From Cunninghamella blakesleeana (lineage: Eukaryota; Mucoromycota; Mucoromycetes; Mucorales; Cunninghamellaceae): a stretch of 64,000 nt of DNA. The first letter of the stretch is position 1; each line of letters begins with the position of its first letter. Below the pieces are notes generated by a model. It did not search any database and was not told the origin of the DNA. It saw only the letters and a program-made list of their open reading frames with translations. Below are positions 25,037 through 38,872 of this stretch, piece by piece. Both the position numbers and the translations under genes were made by a program. The stretch lies in the NCBI GenBank assembly GCA_017871115.1, contig JAFCIZ010000005.1:5263501-5327500 (forward strand), read 5' to 3'.

Positions 25037-25620
25037 CGTCAAATAAGAAATCAGGATTTTTTCGGTGATAAGATAAAACTCCATGACTTAACCAAGTTCA
25101 TTTATTGGCTATGCAAGAATGGCTCATTGGTATGATCATCCAATGAAATTCTTTTTTATTTTAAATACAGCTACACTCCTGCTTTATATATATAGATAGT
25201 ATTAACTTGATCAATGCAAATAATAATAGTAATAACTAATTATAATAATAATCATATATATTTTATATATATGTATATATATAAACAATAAAGTGAGTAC
25301 GATAAATAAATAGATTAAAATATTCTTTAAAAATAATAATAAAAAGTACAGAAATATAAATTAAAATCATAACCAAAAGATTTTTAACATATTTTTTATT
25401 TGATAAACATTTTTATATATAAAATATATAGAATATTATTACATAAAAAGAGAGGGAAGCAATGTAAAGCTAAATAACGCCATATAAAAAAAAAGATCTA
25501 CGGAGTTTAAAAATGATCAATTTTATTTTTTTGCTTATATTTTTTTCTCACCCTAATTTTTTTCTTCTCTTTCTTTCTCTTTTTTTTTAATTTTTTTGAT
25601 AAATAAATTAATATATCAAG

Positions 25621-26982
25621 ATGTCAACTAAAACTGTAACTATTGTATGTTTACCTGGTGATGGTGTTGGTCCCGAAGTGGTTGGCGAAGCTGTAAAGAT
25701 TCTTAAAGTTATTTCTAGTTTACGTTCTCAAGCCCTTAATGTAGAATTCAAGTTTGTAGATGAACTTATTGGTTTAGCAGCTCTTGAAAAGACAGGTAAA
25801 AATAAAAAAAATAAAAAAATAAACTGGTTTTACGTGTATATTTTTGATTGTGATTTTTGAAAGAAAATAAATAATAATAATGAAAAGGGAAAAGAAAAAA
25901 GAAGAATAAAAAATAAAAGCAAGAAAAAAATAAAAAATACAAGGAAGAGAGTACACGAAACGTCAAACTATCCTTAACTTTTTATTAATTTTTTCCTTTT
26001 TCTATTTCTCTTATATGTTTATTAACCAATAGGTGAACCTTTACCTGACTCTGCTTTAGAAGCTTGTAAGAACGCCGATGCTATTTTACTTGGCGCCGTT
26101 GGAGGTCTTCCTAATGCTCAAATTGGAACTGGCCCACGACCTGAACAAGGTTTATTAAAATTACGTAAATCTTTGGATTTATATGCCAATCTTCGCCCTG
26201 TCACTTTTGCCTCCGAAAGTCTTTTACCTTTATCACCATTAAAGGATCATGTTGTAAAAGGAACAGAATTCGTATTTGTACGTGAATTAGTAGGAGGTAT
26301 TTATTTTGGAGAACGTCAAGAAGCTAATGCTGAAGGAAAAGCTTATGATACATTACCTTATTCTCGTGAAGAAATTCAACGTGTCACTCGTCTTGCTGCT
26401 CTTTTAGCTCGTAAACAACAACCTGTTGGTCAAATTCACTCCATTGATAAAGCTAATGTCTTGGCTACTTCTCGTTTATGGCGTACTACTGTAACAGAAA
26501 CTTTACAACAAGAATTTCCTGATATTACCTTTGACCATCATTTAGTAGACTCAGCTGCTATGGCCATGGTTCAAAATCCCAAAAAATTAAATGGTGTAGT
26601 CTTAACAGAAAACATGTTTGGTGATATTCTTTCAGATGAAGCTTCAGTTATTGTTGGTTCCTTAGGGCTTTTACCTTCTGCTTCTTTAAATGGATTACCT
26701 GATGGTAAGAGTAAGTGTGTTGGGTTATATGAACCTATTCACGGATCTGCTCCTGATATTGCTGGTCAAAATGTTGCCAACCCTATTGCTACCATTTTGA
26801 GTGCTGCTTTGTTATTACGTTATTCTCTTGGTTTTGAAGCTGAAGCTCAAGCTATTGAACAAGCCGTACGTCAAACTTTAGATGCCAAGATCCTTACTCG
26901 TGATCTTCATGGTTCTAACTCTACTACTGAAGTTGGTGATAAGGTTGCTGAAGTTTTACGTGGACTTTTAGAAAAATTATAG
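25621..26982 (+). CDS. LEU2: 3-isopropylmalate dehydrogenase
   Basis: NAD-dependent oxidative decarboxylation of 3-isopropylmalate, the third leucine-specific step. Exons 25621-25795 and 26033-26982 give 374 aa, close to the family's usual length. Seen: [11 protein letters not shown] at the N-terminus, [23 protein letters not shown] (substrate Arg), [23 protein letters not shown] (catalytic Lys), [26 protein letters not shown] (metal-binding Asp) and the NAD-binding [21 protein letters not shown]. Divergent partner of ILV2. Confidence 0.97.
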
Positions 26983-27501
26983 ATTGTTTTTTGAGTATAT
27001 ATAAATATATATAAATTTTCTATTTTTATTTTGTAATATAGTGTTTATTTTTTATTTTTATTTTTTAAAAAGAAATAAAATAAAAAAAAAAAAATAGTAA
27101 TAGTAATAAAAAAGAATTTATTTTATTTTATTTAAAAAAGATTAAATGAACATGAATGGATGTACAAAGCAGTAAAAAAAAAAAAAAAAAGAGTGGGAGT
27201 AAGGAAAATCAGCCTTATTAATGAGTATTTATTTTTTGTAAGTGTATTAATAATATTTCTTTATCTATATAAAATTTTGGCAAGAATGAATTATTTTATT
27301 TAAAAAATAAAATAGGATGAAACAATTAAAATAAAGGTGGTAAAATAAATAGATGTATATTACTAAAATCAATTCTATAATCAATGTGCTCATTTTTTTT
27401 TATATATATACAAACTGTATTAATAATATTCATCTGCTTTACTTTTTCCTTTGTTTATGAATAAGAGAGTGGGGGTATTCTTTTTTTTGTTACTTTTATT
27501 T
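26983..27501. other. Spacer between convergent LEU2 and methyltransferase genes
   Basis: 3' UTR sequence of both genes; A and T homopolymers, no coding signal. Confidence 0.4.
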
Positions 27502-28571
27502 TTACCATTTCCTTTCTAATTTATATAAATAAAGACTTTGACGAGAATAATTGACTCTATCTGGATCCTCTATCACATCTATAATGTTGAATTTCTTTTT
27601 TAATAATTGAAAGAATCTCTTATCAGCCTTTCTTCTTTTACGATAACTTAAATAAATTTGTACATCGTGATTATTATCTGTCAAAGTCATCAAAGTATCT
27701 ACAAGTGGCTGAAAAGCAATTTCCAAATAAACACAGTCTGATGCAAGAACAATATCTACTTTTAAATCATTTGGTTCACCCCTATAAATATATAAAGAAA
27801 AGAAAAAAGGTAAGAATGATGATGACCATGTATTCATATTTTATTTCATTATTCTTCTTTTTTATTATTATGATTATTTTCTTATTTTATTTTATATTTT
27901 ACTCAACCAACTAGCTTATTCAGCTACATCTTTTATTTCCGACCTTTTTTTTATTTTATTTTCTATTTAATCATATCAACCCTTCTTTTTGTTTTATATT
28001 CTTTTATTTCACTACTCTTGTTTTTTTTATTACTTCCAATTCCTTCTTTTATACTATTATTATATATTTACCAGTTTAAAACAGAAGCACCCACTTTATG
28101 ATCCAATTCATTTAATTTAATATTTTCTTCAAGTAAACCAATTAAAGGTATTTGGTCAGTTAATTCCATATGAGATAGCTGAGGACAAGCCTTTGCGATA
28201 GCTAAACCAACCAAACCAGTTCCACTACCTAAATCCAAAACAGTCTTGTCTTTTAAAAAAGAAGAACAAGTTTGTTTTTCTTTCCATAAAATATAATTGA
28301 TCATAACATAAGCAGCTTCCCAAGTCTTTCCGCCACAACCATGAATAACATCTTGTAATAGTTTTATTTCATGTTCCCCAAACGTTTCAGTACTAATATG
28401 TCTTTCCACTTGAGTAGTAGATTTCTTTTTCTTTTTTTCAACTTGATCATCACCATCGTCTTCACTACTACTATTACTAAAATAATCAGGCATGTCTTTG
28501 TCAGAATTATACCCTTCCAATCGTAAAGTTACATTAATACATTCTTCTTGCTTTAATTCACATTCAGACAT
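27502..28571 (-). CDS. METTL21/EFM-like lysine methyltransferase
   Basis: Two exons (28072-28571 and 27502-27781) give 259 aa. This is a Rossmann-fold SAM-dependent methyltransferase of methyltransferase group 16. Seen: an acidic/lysine-rich N-terminal stretch (DDGDDQVEKKKKK), TWEAAYVMINYIL before motif I, motif I VLDLGSGTGLVGLAIAKACP, post-I ELTDQ and the family-diagnostic D-x-x-Y motif in ASDCVY. Members methylate lysines of elongation factors, Hsp70 or VCP (known family); which substrate applies here cannot be told from sequence. Confidence 0.85.
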
Positions 28572-29207
28572 GTTTATATTGTTATATTGGATACGTGCGT
28601 TTTTAAAAAGAAAAAATAAAAACGAAGAAAAAAAAGAGAAAGAGAGAGAAAGAAAAAATAAAAAATAAAAAAAATTTTGGAGACGCGATAAATATTATTA
28701 TTAAATTTCCTTTTTTAAAAAAAAAAATTCTTATTGGTAGATAAATAGATTAACCTCTTTGACATAAACTTTGTTTGAAAGAAAGCAGTAGCAAACCAAA
28801 TATGATCACTTTTGTTACACAATCCTTTTATATACTTATATACCCACTCCTATTTTTTTCTTTTATTAGGGGCAAGTGCACAAACCATTTTACCCTATAA
28901 CTTGTATGTAAATTTAAAAATAAAAAGATATCTTTTTTTATATATTTATAATATTAATAATAATAAAAGAGCATAATGATACATATAAAAATATAAAATA
29001 TATGAAATATATGAAAAATATAAAAAATATAAAAATTTAAATAGAGTATAAAAATTATAGAAAATATAAAAAATATAAAAATTATAGAAAATATAAAAAT
29101 TATAGAAAATATTAAAATATAAAAAATATAAAAAATAAATATAAAATAAAAATTAGCATATATAAAACATATAAAAATACTACGTAGTATTATAAAAATT
29201 TTGGAGC

Positions 29208-29244
<37 letters not shown>

Positions 29245-29544
29245 TACATATATTCTGATAGCCTACATCAATAAATACCAATAATAAAAATAAAAATAAA
29301 AATAAAAATAATTAAAAGGAAATATATATATATATATAAAGTACTACAAAAAGGGATAGTATTTTTTTTAAGAATAATATTTTTTTTTAAGAATAAAATA
29401 ATAATAATAATATAATATATATAATAGGGGAAAAAAAAAAAAGAAAATAATAAAATAATAAAAAAGAATGTATATGTATATATATGTATATATGAAGATT
29501 AATTATAATGTAATGAGAAGAATACATATATATATATATATATA
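28572..29544. repeat. Spacer with degenerate A/T minisatellite
   Basis: About 28980-29170 is an imperfect array of short units of the type AAAAATTATAGAAAATAT, with AAATATAAAA variants, followed by an (AT)n tract (29217-29240) and (AAATA)n units (29285-29310). A perfect 16-bp palindrome, AATACTACGTAGTATT, lies at 29176-29191. No coding signal. Confidence 0.6.
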
Positions 29545-29760
29545 TTAATCTGCTAATTGGAAACGAGACCTATTATGAATAGGAATACAGCATAACCAGG
29601 AATATTTTGGTTCCATAGAATTCGATTCACTAGAGGTTGATATCATATGTTGAGAAGAGGATGAATTGACATTTGATGATATAGGTGGAGGGGAATCAGG
29701 ATTAGGTCGAGGTTTTGGATTACTTGGTCGAGGTCTTCGAAAAGTGATTCGTTTGTCCAT
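29545..29760 (-). CDS. Small hypothetical protein, 71 aa
   Basis: Single ORF from ATG 29758-29760 to TAA 29545-29547. Begins with a basic Pro/Arg-rich segment (FRRPRPSNPKPRPNPDSPPP), then a Ser-rich linker and a compact hydrophobic/Cys end (YSWLCCIPIHNRSRFQLAD). The adjacent Cys pair after an aromatic run could be a lipidation site, but that is conjecture. No family recognised. Its Arg/Pro content is unlike the AT-repeat noise around it, hence kept at moderate confidence. Confidence 0.45.
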   Translation of the reverse strand: MDKRITFRRPRPSNPKPRPNPDSPPPISSNVNSSSSQHMISTSSESNSMEPKYSWLCCIPIHNRSRFQLAD

Positions 29761-31265
29761 TGTTGTTGATATATTTTTTAAAATAAAGGTAACGATGGTT
29801 TTAAAAAAAATATAAAAAAAAGGGCTGATATATATATATTTATATATTTATTATTGATTGGTTGATTGATTCGTTGCTACGTATTTGATTTATGTTTTCG
29901 ATCGATTATTCTGTTACTTTTTTTTAAAAATTTGCTGTCAATTATATTTTTTTTAAACTTTCTGATTTTTCGGATTATTTATGAGTGGGAGATTTTCAAA
30001 CGTTTTCAATCTGTCATGTATAAAATTTTAAAAGGAAACGATCAGCAAAATATATATATATATATGTATTTTATGTTATTTACTACCATTGAACCCTTAC
30101 CATGAAACAATGCAATTTAAAAAAAAAAAATAGAAAAAAAAGCCAGGAGTATTAAAAAAAATCGAAAGGTGGATAAATTAATATACTTGTTGATCACTTT
30201 GTTATTTTTTTCTAAAGTATTTTTTTTTTTTTTGTTCTTTTTATTTTATTATGTAGTAACTAGATAGAATTAGATTTTCAAAAAAATATAAAAAAAATAA
30301 AAAAAGACGTTTTTATAATAAAATTGTACTACAGTGCTTAAAAAGTAGGGAAATAGGAAAAAGAAAGGATATAAACTCTAGTTTTTCATCTTTTTTTATT
30401 TTTATTTTATTTATTTTATTTTATTGTTAAGAAACTAGGGGTAAAAAAAAAAAATGGAATACTCACGCTCTTTTCTTTTCGCTCGCCCACTTTCCACATA
30501 CACTTAATTTTTTTAAAAGTCAAGGCTTTTACGGAAGTTTTGCGCAAGATTCTGGGATTAAAATAAAATAAAAATACATCTTTTTTATAAAATGCAATGC
30601 ATTTATTTAATTTGTGGGGGGGATATATATAATCTCATAACAAAATTATATATATATGTATTTATAAAGGGGTAATGATCAATACTCAATATCATTTAAC
30701 TTTTGTTATAATCGTCCGCGTCATATCATTATTATTAGTATTTTTATTTTTAATATTAAAAAAAAGTTCTTTATATTATATACATTTTGAATAAAATAAA
30801 GAATAAAAAAAAAAGGAGGATTGAGAAAAAAAAAGGATAATGATGAGGAGCAGAGTCTAAAAAGATTTTTTTATTGAACGATTACAAGTAAACATATATA
30901 TTGCGCTATAAATCCCTTTTCATGACATTTTTTTATTTTTTACACATGTAGTTACCAAAAAAGGGTTTTGACCGAATTTTTTGTACTTTTTTTTTAAAGT
31001 TCTTCTAAATAAACAAAACTCAACTTCATTTTCTCCTAATAATATTCACGATTAGAATCATAATCCTTTCGATTCATTTCTATATTTTTTATTTATCTAT
31101 TTCTATAATGTACCATCTTCTTAATAGGTATATGCTAATAAATATTATATTCATTTTTATTTAAGAATTTCTTAAAGCTTTAATCGAGAATTTCCAAAAA
31201 TAATAAATAAACTAAAATAAAATAAAGTTATATATTTATACATATATATATATTTATATATATAC
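29761..31265. other. 1.5 kb spacer without genes
   Basis: Non-coding on both strands as far as I can see: A and T homopolymers and short ORFs made of Phe/Ile/Lys/Asn. Contains the promoter of the 71-aa ORF on the left and the 3' region of the SulP gene on the right. Confidence 0.4.
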
Positions 31266-34200
31266 TTATTGTATGACAATATTACTATTTTTTGTAATAT
31301 CTTTTTCAACAGCTTCAATGGCTTCAGTCACTTTTCGGAAACGATGATCATCACCTATTAAATCTAATAATCCAGATCTTTCAAACATTTCTAAAGGTCT
31401 TTCACGTAATCTAACAAAATAAACTTGAATTTGACGTTGATGATAAGATTCTACAATTTCATAAAGAATTTGAACGGCACTATATAAAAACAATAATACA
31501 AATATACATACATTTTTATTATTAATTCCCCTATTTTTATTATTTTATTATTTTATTATTTTATTTTTTATTTTTTTTGTGTATCCTTTATATATATATG
31601 TTATTGTTATTGTTATTATTGCTATTATCCTACCTAGCATCAATATAAGGCATATTATCTACATCAAAAATAATATAACGAGAAGTACCTAGACGAGGAC
31701 TTTCAGAAGGATGAATCGACATATCTCCAAATTGCTCCAATCTTCTTAAACGATCCTTTAATTGACCTAAAAAGAGATGAATAAAGATGAAAAGATAAAA
31801 ATAAAGTTTAATAAATACTTTTATATATATATTCATTGTTTATATTTTGTTTCGTTAATCATTTTCTCTCTTGTTATATAATTTTTTACCAGTATTTGCA
31901 AAGAATAGAGGTTCTTCAACTCGAATAATCAATACATCTTCCATGTGTTCAATTTCATCAGGGTTTTCTACAATAGGTTTAAATCTACGATGGTTACCTT
32001 TGACACGACCCTATTTTATATAAAAATAAAAAAGAATAGTTTATAAATTAAATGCATGAACGAATATACATATTCATCTAAACTCTATCTCATCTTAATC
32101 TTACTATTATTACTATTATTATTTTTATTGTTATAATAATAATAACAATAATAATAATAACATATCATCACCATATTTTTTTTTTTTTTGTTAAAAAAAA
32201 AGTCTCCTTATTCTAATTGGTAAAACCCATCCTATCCTATCCTTTTTTTTTTTCATTTTCATTTCCATTTTTTCATTTTTTTTCTAGTTTTTCTTCTTTT
32301 TAATTTTAATTTACCAAAATTGAAATGCGTGGATAACTTGTTTCTTTAATTGTAAGGAGCAAAGATAAAGTCACGGCTAACAAAGTTCCAAATTCCAATG
32401 AAATGATAACAGTCGATAAAAAGGTAACCAAGAGTAATCCTAAATCTCGCCATGCATGAACTTTAAAGATAAAATGTAAATCTTCAGGCAATTCAGCCAA
32501 TAATGACAAGACTGCAACAAAAATAATAGAGGAAAGAACAGCTTTTGGAAGGTAGTAAAAATATGGTAATAAGAAGAAAATAGCAAACAAAGCAAATATC
32601 CCAGTTATTAAATTTGCCATTTGGGTTTTAGCACCTGCCCGATCATTAATTTTACTACGTGCAACCTATTAAGTATATATATGTATATATAAATAAAGGA
32701 GAAAATATGTATGTGTGTTTTTTGTCAATGTTAGTTTTATTGACAAAAATAAAGATGTTTCCCCCTCCTATTCCTTCCTTTTTATTTATCTTTATTTCTT
32801 TCTATTATAATTATTTTGCCTTTTTTCTCTTTTTTTTCCTTTCTCCCTCGTGTTATTGTTTAATTTTTTATAATAATAAAAAAAAATAGGCATTTCTTTT
32901 ACTTTTATTTTTCAACCATATTTATACATATTACTTTTATATTCATTTCTACTTACCGAACCATAAGCAGGAATACCTTGCATAAGACCACTAACCATAT
33001 TAGCAACACCCAAGCCAACCAATTCACGATTTGCACTAACAGAATAATTATGTTTACTTGAATATGTTTTAGCAATAACAGCAGATTCCACAAATCCAAT
33101 GATAGCAATCATAGCAGCCGTAACCAACAAGTCCTTCATATGATGGTTGGCGGGGAAAGCTGGGATGGAAGGTAAAGGAATGTGCCCAGCACCTTCAATA
33201 GTACCCAAAATACTTAAACCTTGTTGATCCCAATCAAAGATATCTGTTAATAAAATTGATACAATTACCACGACAAGAACTTCAGGCAATAATTGAATCC
33301 ATCTAATATTAACTTTAGATTTGATGACGCGGAAACCCAAAAGAATAGAGACAGCCGCTGTTGAAACAATTGTGGATAATAAATGACTTTGATGAATGTG
33401 TTTGGCCAAAAAAATGAATCGGTCAACTGTACTGGAGGCTTCTGAAATTCCTGCTTCTTCACTGACGTGGACTAATCCAAGAAGGACAATAGTTTGTTGT
33501 AAGGAAACTACCACGGCTACACCAGTAATAAATCCACGTAAAAGTGCACGGCTCATTAAACTATCTAAAAATCCAAGTCGAAAGATACCAAGTAAAAATG
33601 TGAAAATACCAACAAACAAAGTCATTAAACAAGCCCAGGCAAGTGGATCCACATTATTTTCATCATCTGCATCATGGCCTTGACTTGCAATAGATGACCC
33701 AACTAATAAAGATAATGTTGCTTCTGGCCCAACGCTCATTTGCCTATATTAAAATCATAAATAATAATAATAAAAAATAAATTATATATTTGCAAATAAA
33801 AATAAAATTTTTGATCAATATTTTTTTTTTTTTCCATCTTATTTAATATATATACATATATATATTTTTTACCTTGACATACCAAAAATAGCATAAGTAA
33901 TAGCAGGAAACACAATGGCATATAAACCATGAATAGCATCCAATTTACATAAAGCTGTAGCATAAGATAAACCTTGGGGAATCAATAAACAAGCTAACGT
34001 TAATCCAGCAAATAAGTCACCAATAAACAATTGTCTGTTATATAAAGGTAACCATTGAAGAATAGGAAGATAATATCTTAACCGAATACGAAATACACTC
34101 CATTTATCTCTTGGTGTAGGATCAAGATATATTTGTGCAGAAGGAACTAATAAAATGTCGATAAATAAAATAAAAAAAATAAATATTAGTTATATTTGAT

Positions 34201-34650
34201 CATATGAATATATACTATTACTATTATTATGATTATTATTATTTTATTTTTTTGAAACAGTTTAGGAATAATCATAATAATAGTAAAAACAATATTTAAG
34301 GGGGGTGAAAGTTACATAATAGAAAAAAGCTATATTTACATACTTGGAGAAGCTGTCATATATCGTGCATGGTGTGGGTGGTCTAGACCTAAAAGCGCTT
34401 GGCTTTCTGACACTTGAATAGTAGGTACATATTCTTCTTCACTATCACTTGAAAATACTTCGTGATGGCTAGATTTTGGACCTAAGGTGATTATATATAA
34501 ATGATAAGAGAAATAAAACGTTAATATTAAAATATAAAATAATAATAAGCATATCATATATAAACTCCATTTATAAATAGTTGTAATAATAATTGATAAT
34601 AATACATTACTTTCAATCGTTGGTGGTGCAAGATTATGTGGTCTTGCCAT
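31266..34650 (-). CDS. SulP/SLC26 anion (sulfate) transporter with STAS domain
   Basis: Multi-exon gene starting at ATG 34648-34650 (MARPHNLAPPTIE) and ending at 31266. A Ser/Asp-rich cytosolic N-terminus is followed by the membrane core. Seen: LRYYLPILQWLPLY, LFIGDLFAGLTLACLLIPQG (SulP signature region), GLYAIVFPAITYAIFG, SVGPEATLSLLVGSS, GFITGVAVVVSLQQT, several more hydrophobic helices including VLSSIIFVAVLSLL, then a C-terminal STAS domain (VEEPLFFANTGQLKDRLRRL, RYIIFDVDNMPYIDASAVQI, RSGLLDLIGDDHRF). A plasma- or vacuolar-membrane sulfate/anion permease is likely; the exact ion cannot be told from sequence. Confidence 0.92.
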
Positions 34651-34971
34651 TGTTATTAAAAAGAATAAAGAAGAAAAAGAGAAAGTAGAAATCAAAAAAA
34701 AAAAAATTATCGATTTAAAAGTAAGCAGTGAGAAAATGGTGTTTTCAAAGTGTCGAAATGATTGGATAAATTTTTCTGTGTTTAAAAAATTAGGTCCGAT
34801 TTTCTTTTTTCACCAAACCTATTTACCGCTACTCATTTTTTATAAACAACTATTTTGATATACAATTCAATATAAAGTAGTAAATATTTTATTCAATAGA
34901 TTATTATAATTATTTTATTTTTTAAATAATAATAATAATATTATATGTTATTTAAGTTTTATATTATTTTG

Positions 34972-35005
<34 letters not shown>

Positions 35006-36538
35006 AAATATACATATTATATGTATATTTAATTGTTTATATATGTATTCAATTAAAAATATGATTATCTTTAAATAAAAAGGTACTTGTTTTACTTTTT
35101 ATATATGCAGTTGAATAAATAAGCACGTACATAGTAATATAGATTGATTACCAGTGAAACATAACCAATAAAAATGTATTATCGGCATGAATATAGAAAT
35201 AAGAAAGAATGAAAGATCCACCAATGCACAAAGTCATTTATTGTTTGGCAAACGTAGCACTTTTTTTTAAAAAAAATGAAATGAAATTCAACACCTTTCA
35301 AAGATTTTATGAAATAATCTAATGTAACATTGGTATGATTAACCTTTTTGTTTTTTGTTTTATCGTAAGATGCTTCTATGGATTATTTTATATATTTATA
35401 TATATATAAATATAAAAATTATTTAAAATACTTTTTTATTTATTTATTTATTATTTCTTCTTACGTATCTCTTTCTCTCTCTTCTCTCTCTTTCTCTCTC
35501 TTTCAAGATTGATAGATGTTTAATTTACTTTACAGTGGCGTTTATGTGTCACCTTATTTTTTTATTAGTAATGTTTTTACTTTATATTTTTTTATTTATA
35601 TATAAAAAAAAACTTTAAAAAAACTTAAAATGAGAATAAAAATATTTACTTTTTTGATGTGTTTTGCGAAGATTTTGAATATATATATATATATAAACAA
35701 CATATAAATATTATATATAAAAATTTTAGTATTTTAATCGCCGGATCGGATTAAAGGATATGCATTCAAGTGGATAGAATAGAAGCAAAAGAGAGTGACA
35801 AAAATTTAAGATTTTGCTTCTAAAGTGTCACAAGAGCCAAGAAAGTATAAATCTTTTATTTGATTGAGTTATTTAACAAAAAAATAAAACACCATCAATA
35901 TCATTATATTTATTTATTATAAATAGAATAGAATAGAAATAGGCAGAAGATGTATTAACTATATAAAATATCGTTTAAACAAAAACTATTTGTAAAATGA
36001 AGTTTAGATTAGTAATAAAATAATAATTATGTCAATTAGAAAATGAAATCCATTTAAAAAAAAAACAAGTGATTTTTTTTTTTTCAGTCTGAATTTTATT
36101 TTATTTTTTATTTTGCTCCTTTTTTTTTATATATTTTCTCTCTCTCTTTCACTTTTATTTTATTTTTTTTACGTGTGTTTATACTTTTTATTATTAATAT
36201 TTTTTTAATCTATATATAAATTTCATTCTTTTTACTTTTCTTTATTATATATTTACTTTTTGTAATTATTACCTTTGTATGTTCCGTTATATTTGATTGT
36301 AATAGAAAATAGGAAACAGATGTTTTTTATAAAATATATATATATATATATATAAAAAGAGCCAAGTTATTTTAAACTAATATATAAACAAAACTGTCAC
36401 TTATAGTGTTTTTATTTTATTTTTTTATTTTATAATAGAGACTGTATATTCCTTTTCTTCTTCTTTTATCATTTTTTTATATATAAATATTTATTAAGTT
36501 TAGACCTAAGCCTCCAATAGTAATTACAAAATAATAGA
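34651..36538. other. 1.9 kb divergent promoter region
   Basis: Lies between the SulP and zinc-finger genes, both pointing away. Contains AT microsatellites (34974-34999, 35681-35695, 36339-36354), T/A homopolymers and pyrimidine tracts (35468-35505 and 36130-36150, CT-rich). No coding signal recognised. Confidence 0.45.
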
Positions 36539-38872
36539 ATGAATGACGATAATAGCCTTTTAGCAATGGGTATAAATAATAATATTGTTATTGCTGCTGC
36601 ACAACCTATAACACCAATATCTGTGTCACAAACAGGAAACAATATGATGGAATTTGTAAGTTTTTTTATTATTATTTGTTATGTACATATACTATTATTA
36701 AAGTAAAAGAGAGAGAGAGAGAGAGAGAGAGAAGGATTCTATGTTTATTTATTTTATTTTATTTTCTGTTTATTTATTTTTTTCTTCTTATTCATTTAGG
36801 ACAACATGGTTATGGAAACATCTTATATTGGTTCTGAATCAATGGATTTAAATTCTAATTTTCATTCAATGTCTTTATTAACAAATCCAACAAACAATCA
36901 TCATCCCCATCCTATTGTAACAGATCTACCTTACCATAATTTTGTACAACAACCTCAAGAACAGCAACAACAACAAATACCGATGATGAAACAATATAAT
37001 AACAACCAACAGAATGGTATGTATATTGCATCTACTCCTATTGTGAAAAGCCATATGAACTCATCTGTCAAAGAAGATGAATTATGGTCCCTTTCATCAT
37101 CGTCTTACCAATCTCCCCCCTCTCATTTACCTTATGATCATAATACAACACCTACTCTTCCAACTTGGCCATATATGGAACCTATGCAATCTATTCCTCA
37201 ACAACAAAATCATGCTCCTCCTCCTCAACTACAAAATGATTATTCTCAATGGCATCATACTAATTTAACAAGCCCTATTTATCAAGATATTGCTTTATCG
37301 GAAATGTCAACAAGTCCCCCCCCTCCTTCATTGCCTTCAATGCCTTATATGGCGCCTTATAATCATGAAGACCTTCAATTTGGAATAAATCTTGATAATA
37401 ACAATAATAACAATAGTAATAATAATAATAATAACGACACTATAACGCGTCGTCATTTACCTCGTCGTCATACCGTTTCTACTGTTTATAATTCTTTACC
37501 TATGATTCATAATATGAACAACAATAGCATTCCAAATAGTAATAATAATAATAGTAATAATAGTAACAACTATATGAACCAACAGCAACAACAATCATCC
37601 TTAGTACATCAACAAATAGAAACAAATCAACAGCAGCAGCAAGTAAAAATGCGTAAAATGTTAAAGGCACGTCGTCATCGCTCCTTAGGTAGATTAGAAG
37701 TATCAAGTAATTATCTTACCAAAATGGAAGCCTCGTTTCATTCTATTTCTCCTACATCATTATCTTGCAATACATCTCGATGTACTAGTCCTTTATCTGC
37801 AGAATATATGTCCCATAGTCAATCTTTAGATCATTGTGTATCAACTTTAGATAATAATCGTCATCATGATCGCCATCACTCATCATCTTCTTTTATACCT
37901 GACATGGATCACCACCAACCACAACAACCTATTTTATCTTATCCCCCCTGCTTAACTCAACCTCTTTATCAAAATGATACATTAATTACAACAGCTACTC
38001 AACAAATTATGAACGATGAATTATATATTAATTCAGCAACAAACCCTGGTCCTAATCTTTCTTTAAAAAACGGGGTAACAACAGCAGTAACAACAGTAAC
38101 AGCTACAACAACGACTTCTCCTCCTTTACTTGTATCACCTCAAGAAGATGAATCTGATCATGATCCTTCCCAACTTCAACAAGAAATGGATGGCCCTCAT
38201 ACTTGTAAATGGGGTCATTGCTGCTTGGAATTCCCTATACTAGATCAATTAATTGATCATGTTAAATTGGAGCACATTGGAAGTGGTTTGGTAAAATTAC
38301 TATTACAAAAATAAAATAACAAAAATGAAATAAAATGAAATCATTTTATTAACTTTATTATGCTATTCTATATTAATATTATTGATTTTATTTTATTGAA
38401 AAAATAGGCATTATATTATTGTCAATGGAAAGATTGTATTAGAAATCAAAAGCCATTTTCAAAACGTCATAAAATTTACAATCATCTTCGAACACATACT
38501 GGTGAAAGACCTTATGTCTGTACAGAAGAAGGTAATATATTTAGTTCTTATTAGGAAATAATAACAAAAAAAAAAAGAAGAAGGGAAAGATAAATGAATA
38601 GAATGGAAAATTAACCATCATCATCGCTGTTTTTCTTTTTTTTTTTTTATCATATATGAATAGGATGCGGTAAACGATTTTCCAGACCAGATTCATTATC
38701 TACTCATGCAAAGATTCATACCAACATCCGTCCTTACGCCTGTCAACATGAAAATTGTGATAAAGCTTATTACCATTTACGTTCTTTAAGAAAACATGAA
38801 AAATCTCATGAAGTACCTCCTCCTTTACCACCAATTAACCATCATTTTTCAAAATCAGAATCAAAGGAATAG
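36539..38872 (+). CDS. C2H2 zinc-finger transcription factor, Gli/Zic-like finger cluster
   Basis: Four exons: 36539-36655, 36800 to about 38290, then a short third exon and a last exon ending at TAG 38870-38872. The first ~500 residues are Gln/Asn/Ser/Pro-rich (likely activation or low-complexity region) with a basic patch (KMRKMLKARRHRSLGRL). Four C-terminal fingers follow: CKWGHCCLEFPILDQLIDHV with HxxxxH, CQWKDCIRNQKPFSKRHKIY (the extended Gli-type second finger), CTEEGCGKRFSRPDSLSTHA and CQHENCDKAYYHLRSLRKH. The KPF-KRHK-HLRTHTGERP pattern is characteristic of Gli/Glis/Zic proteins. Nuclear regulator; targets unknown. The GA repeat at 36711-36733 is inside intron 1. Confidence 0.88.

Larger units (their letters stand above)
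24597..25620. promoter_or_regulatory. Shared divergent promoter of ILV2 and LEU2
   Basis: A 1.0 kb spacer between the two start codons of branched-chain amino acid genes. It carries a GC-rich palindrome and two TGAGTCA boxes, entered separately. Pyrimidine-rich tracts lie directly upstream of both start codons (GA-rich on the plus strand at 24655-24720, T/C-rich at 25540-25600). Confidence 0.7.
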
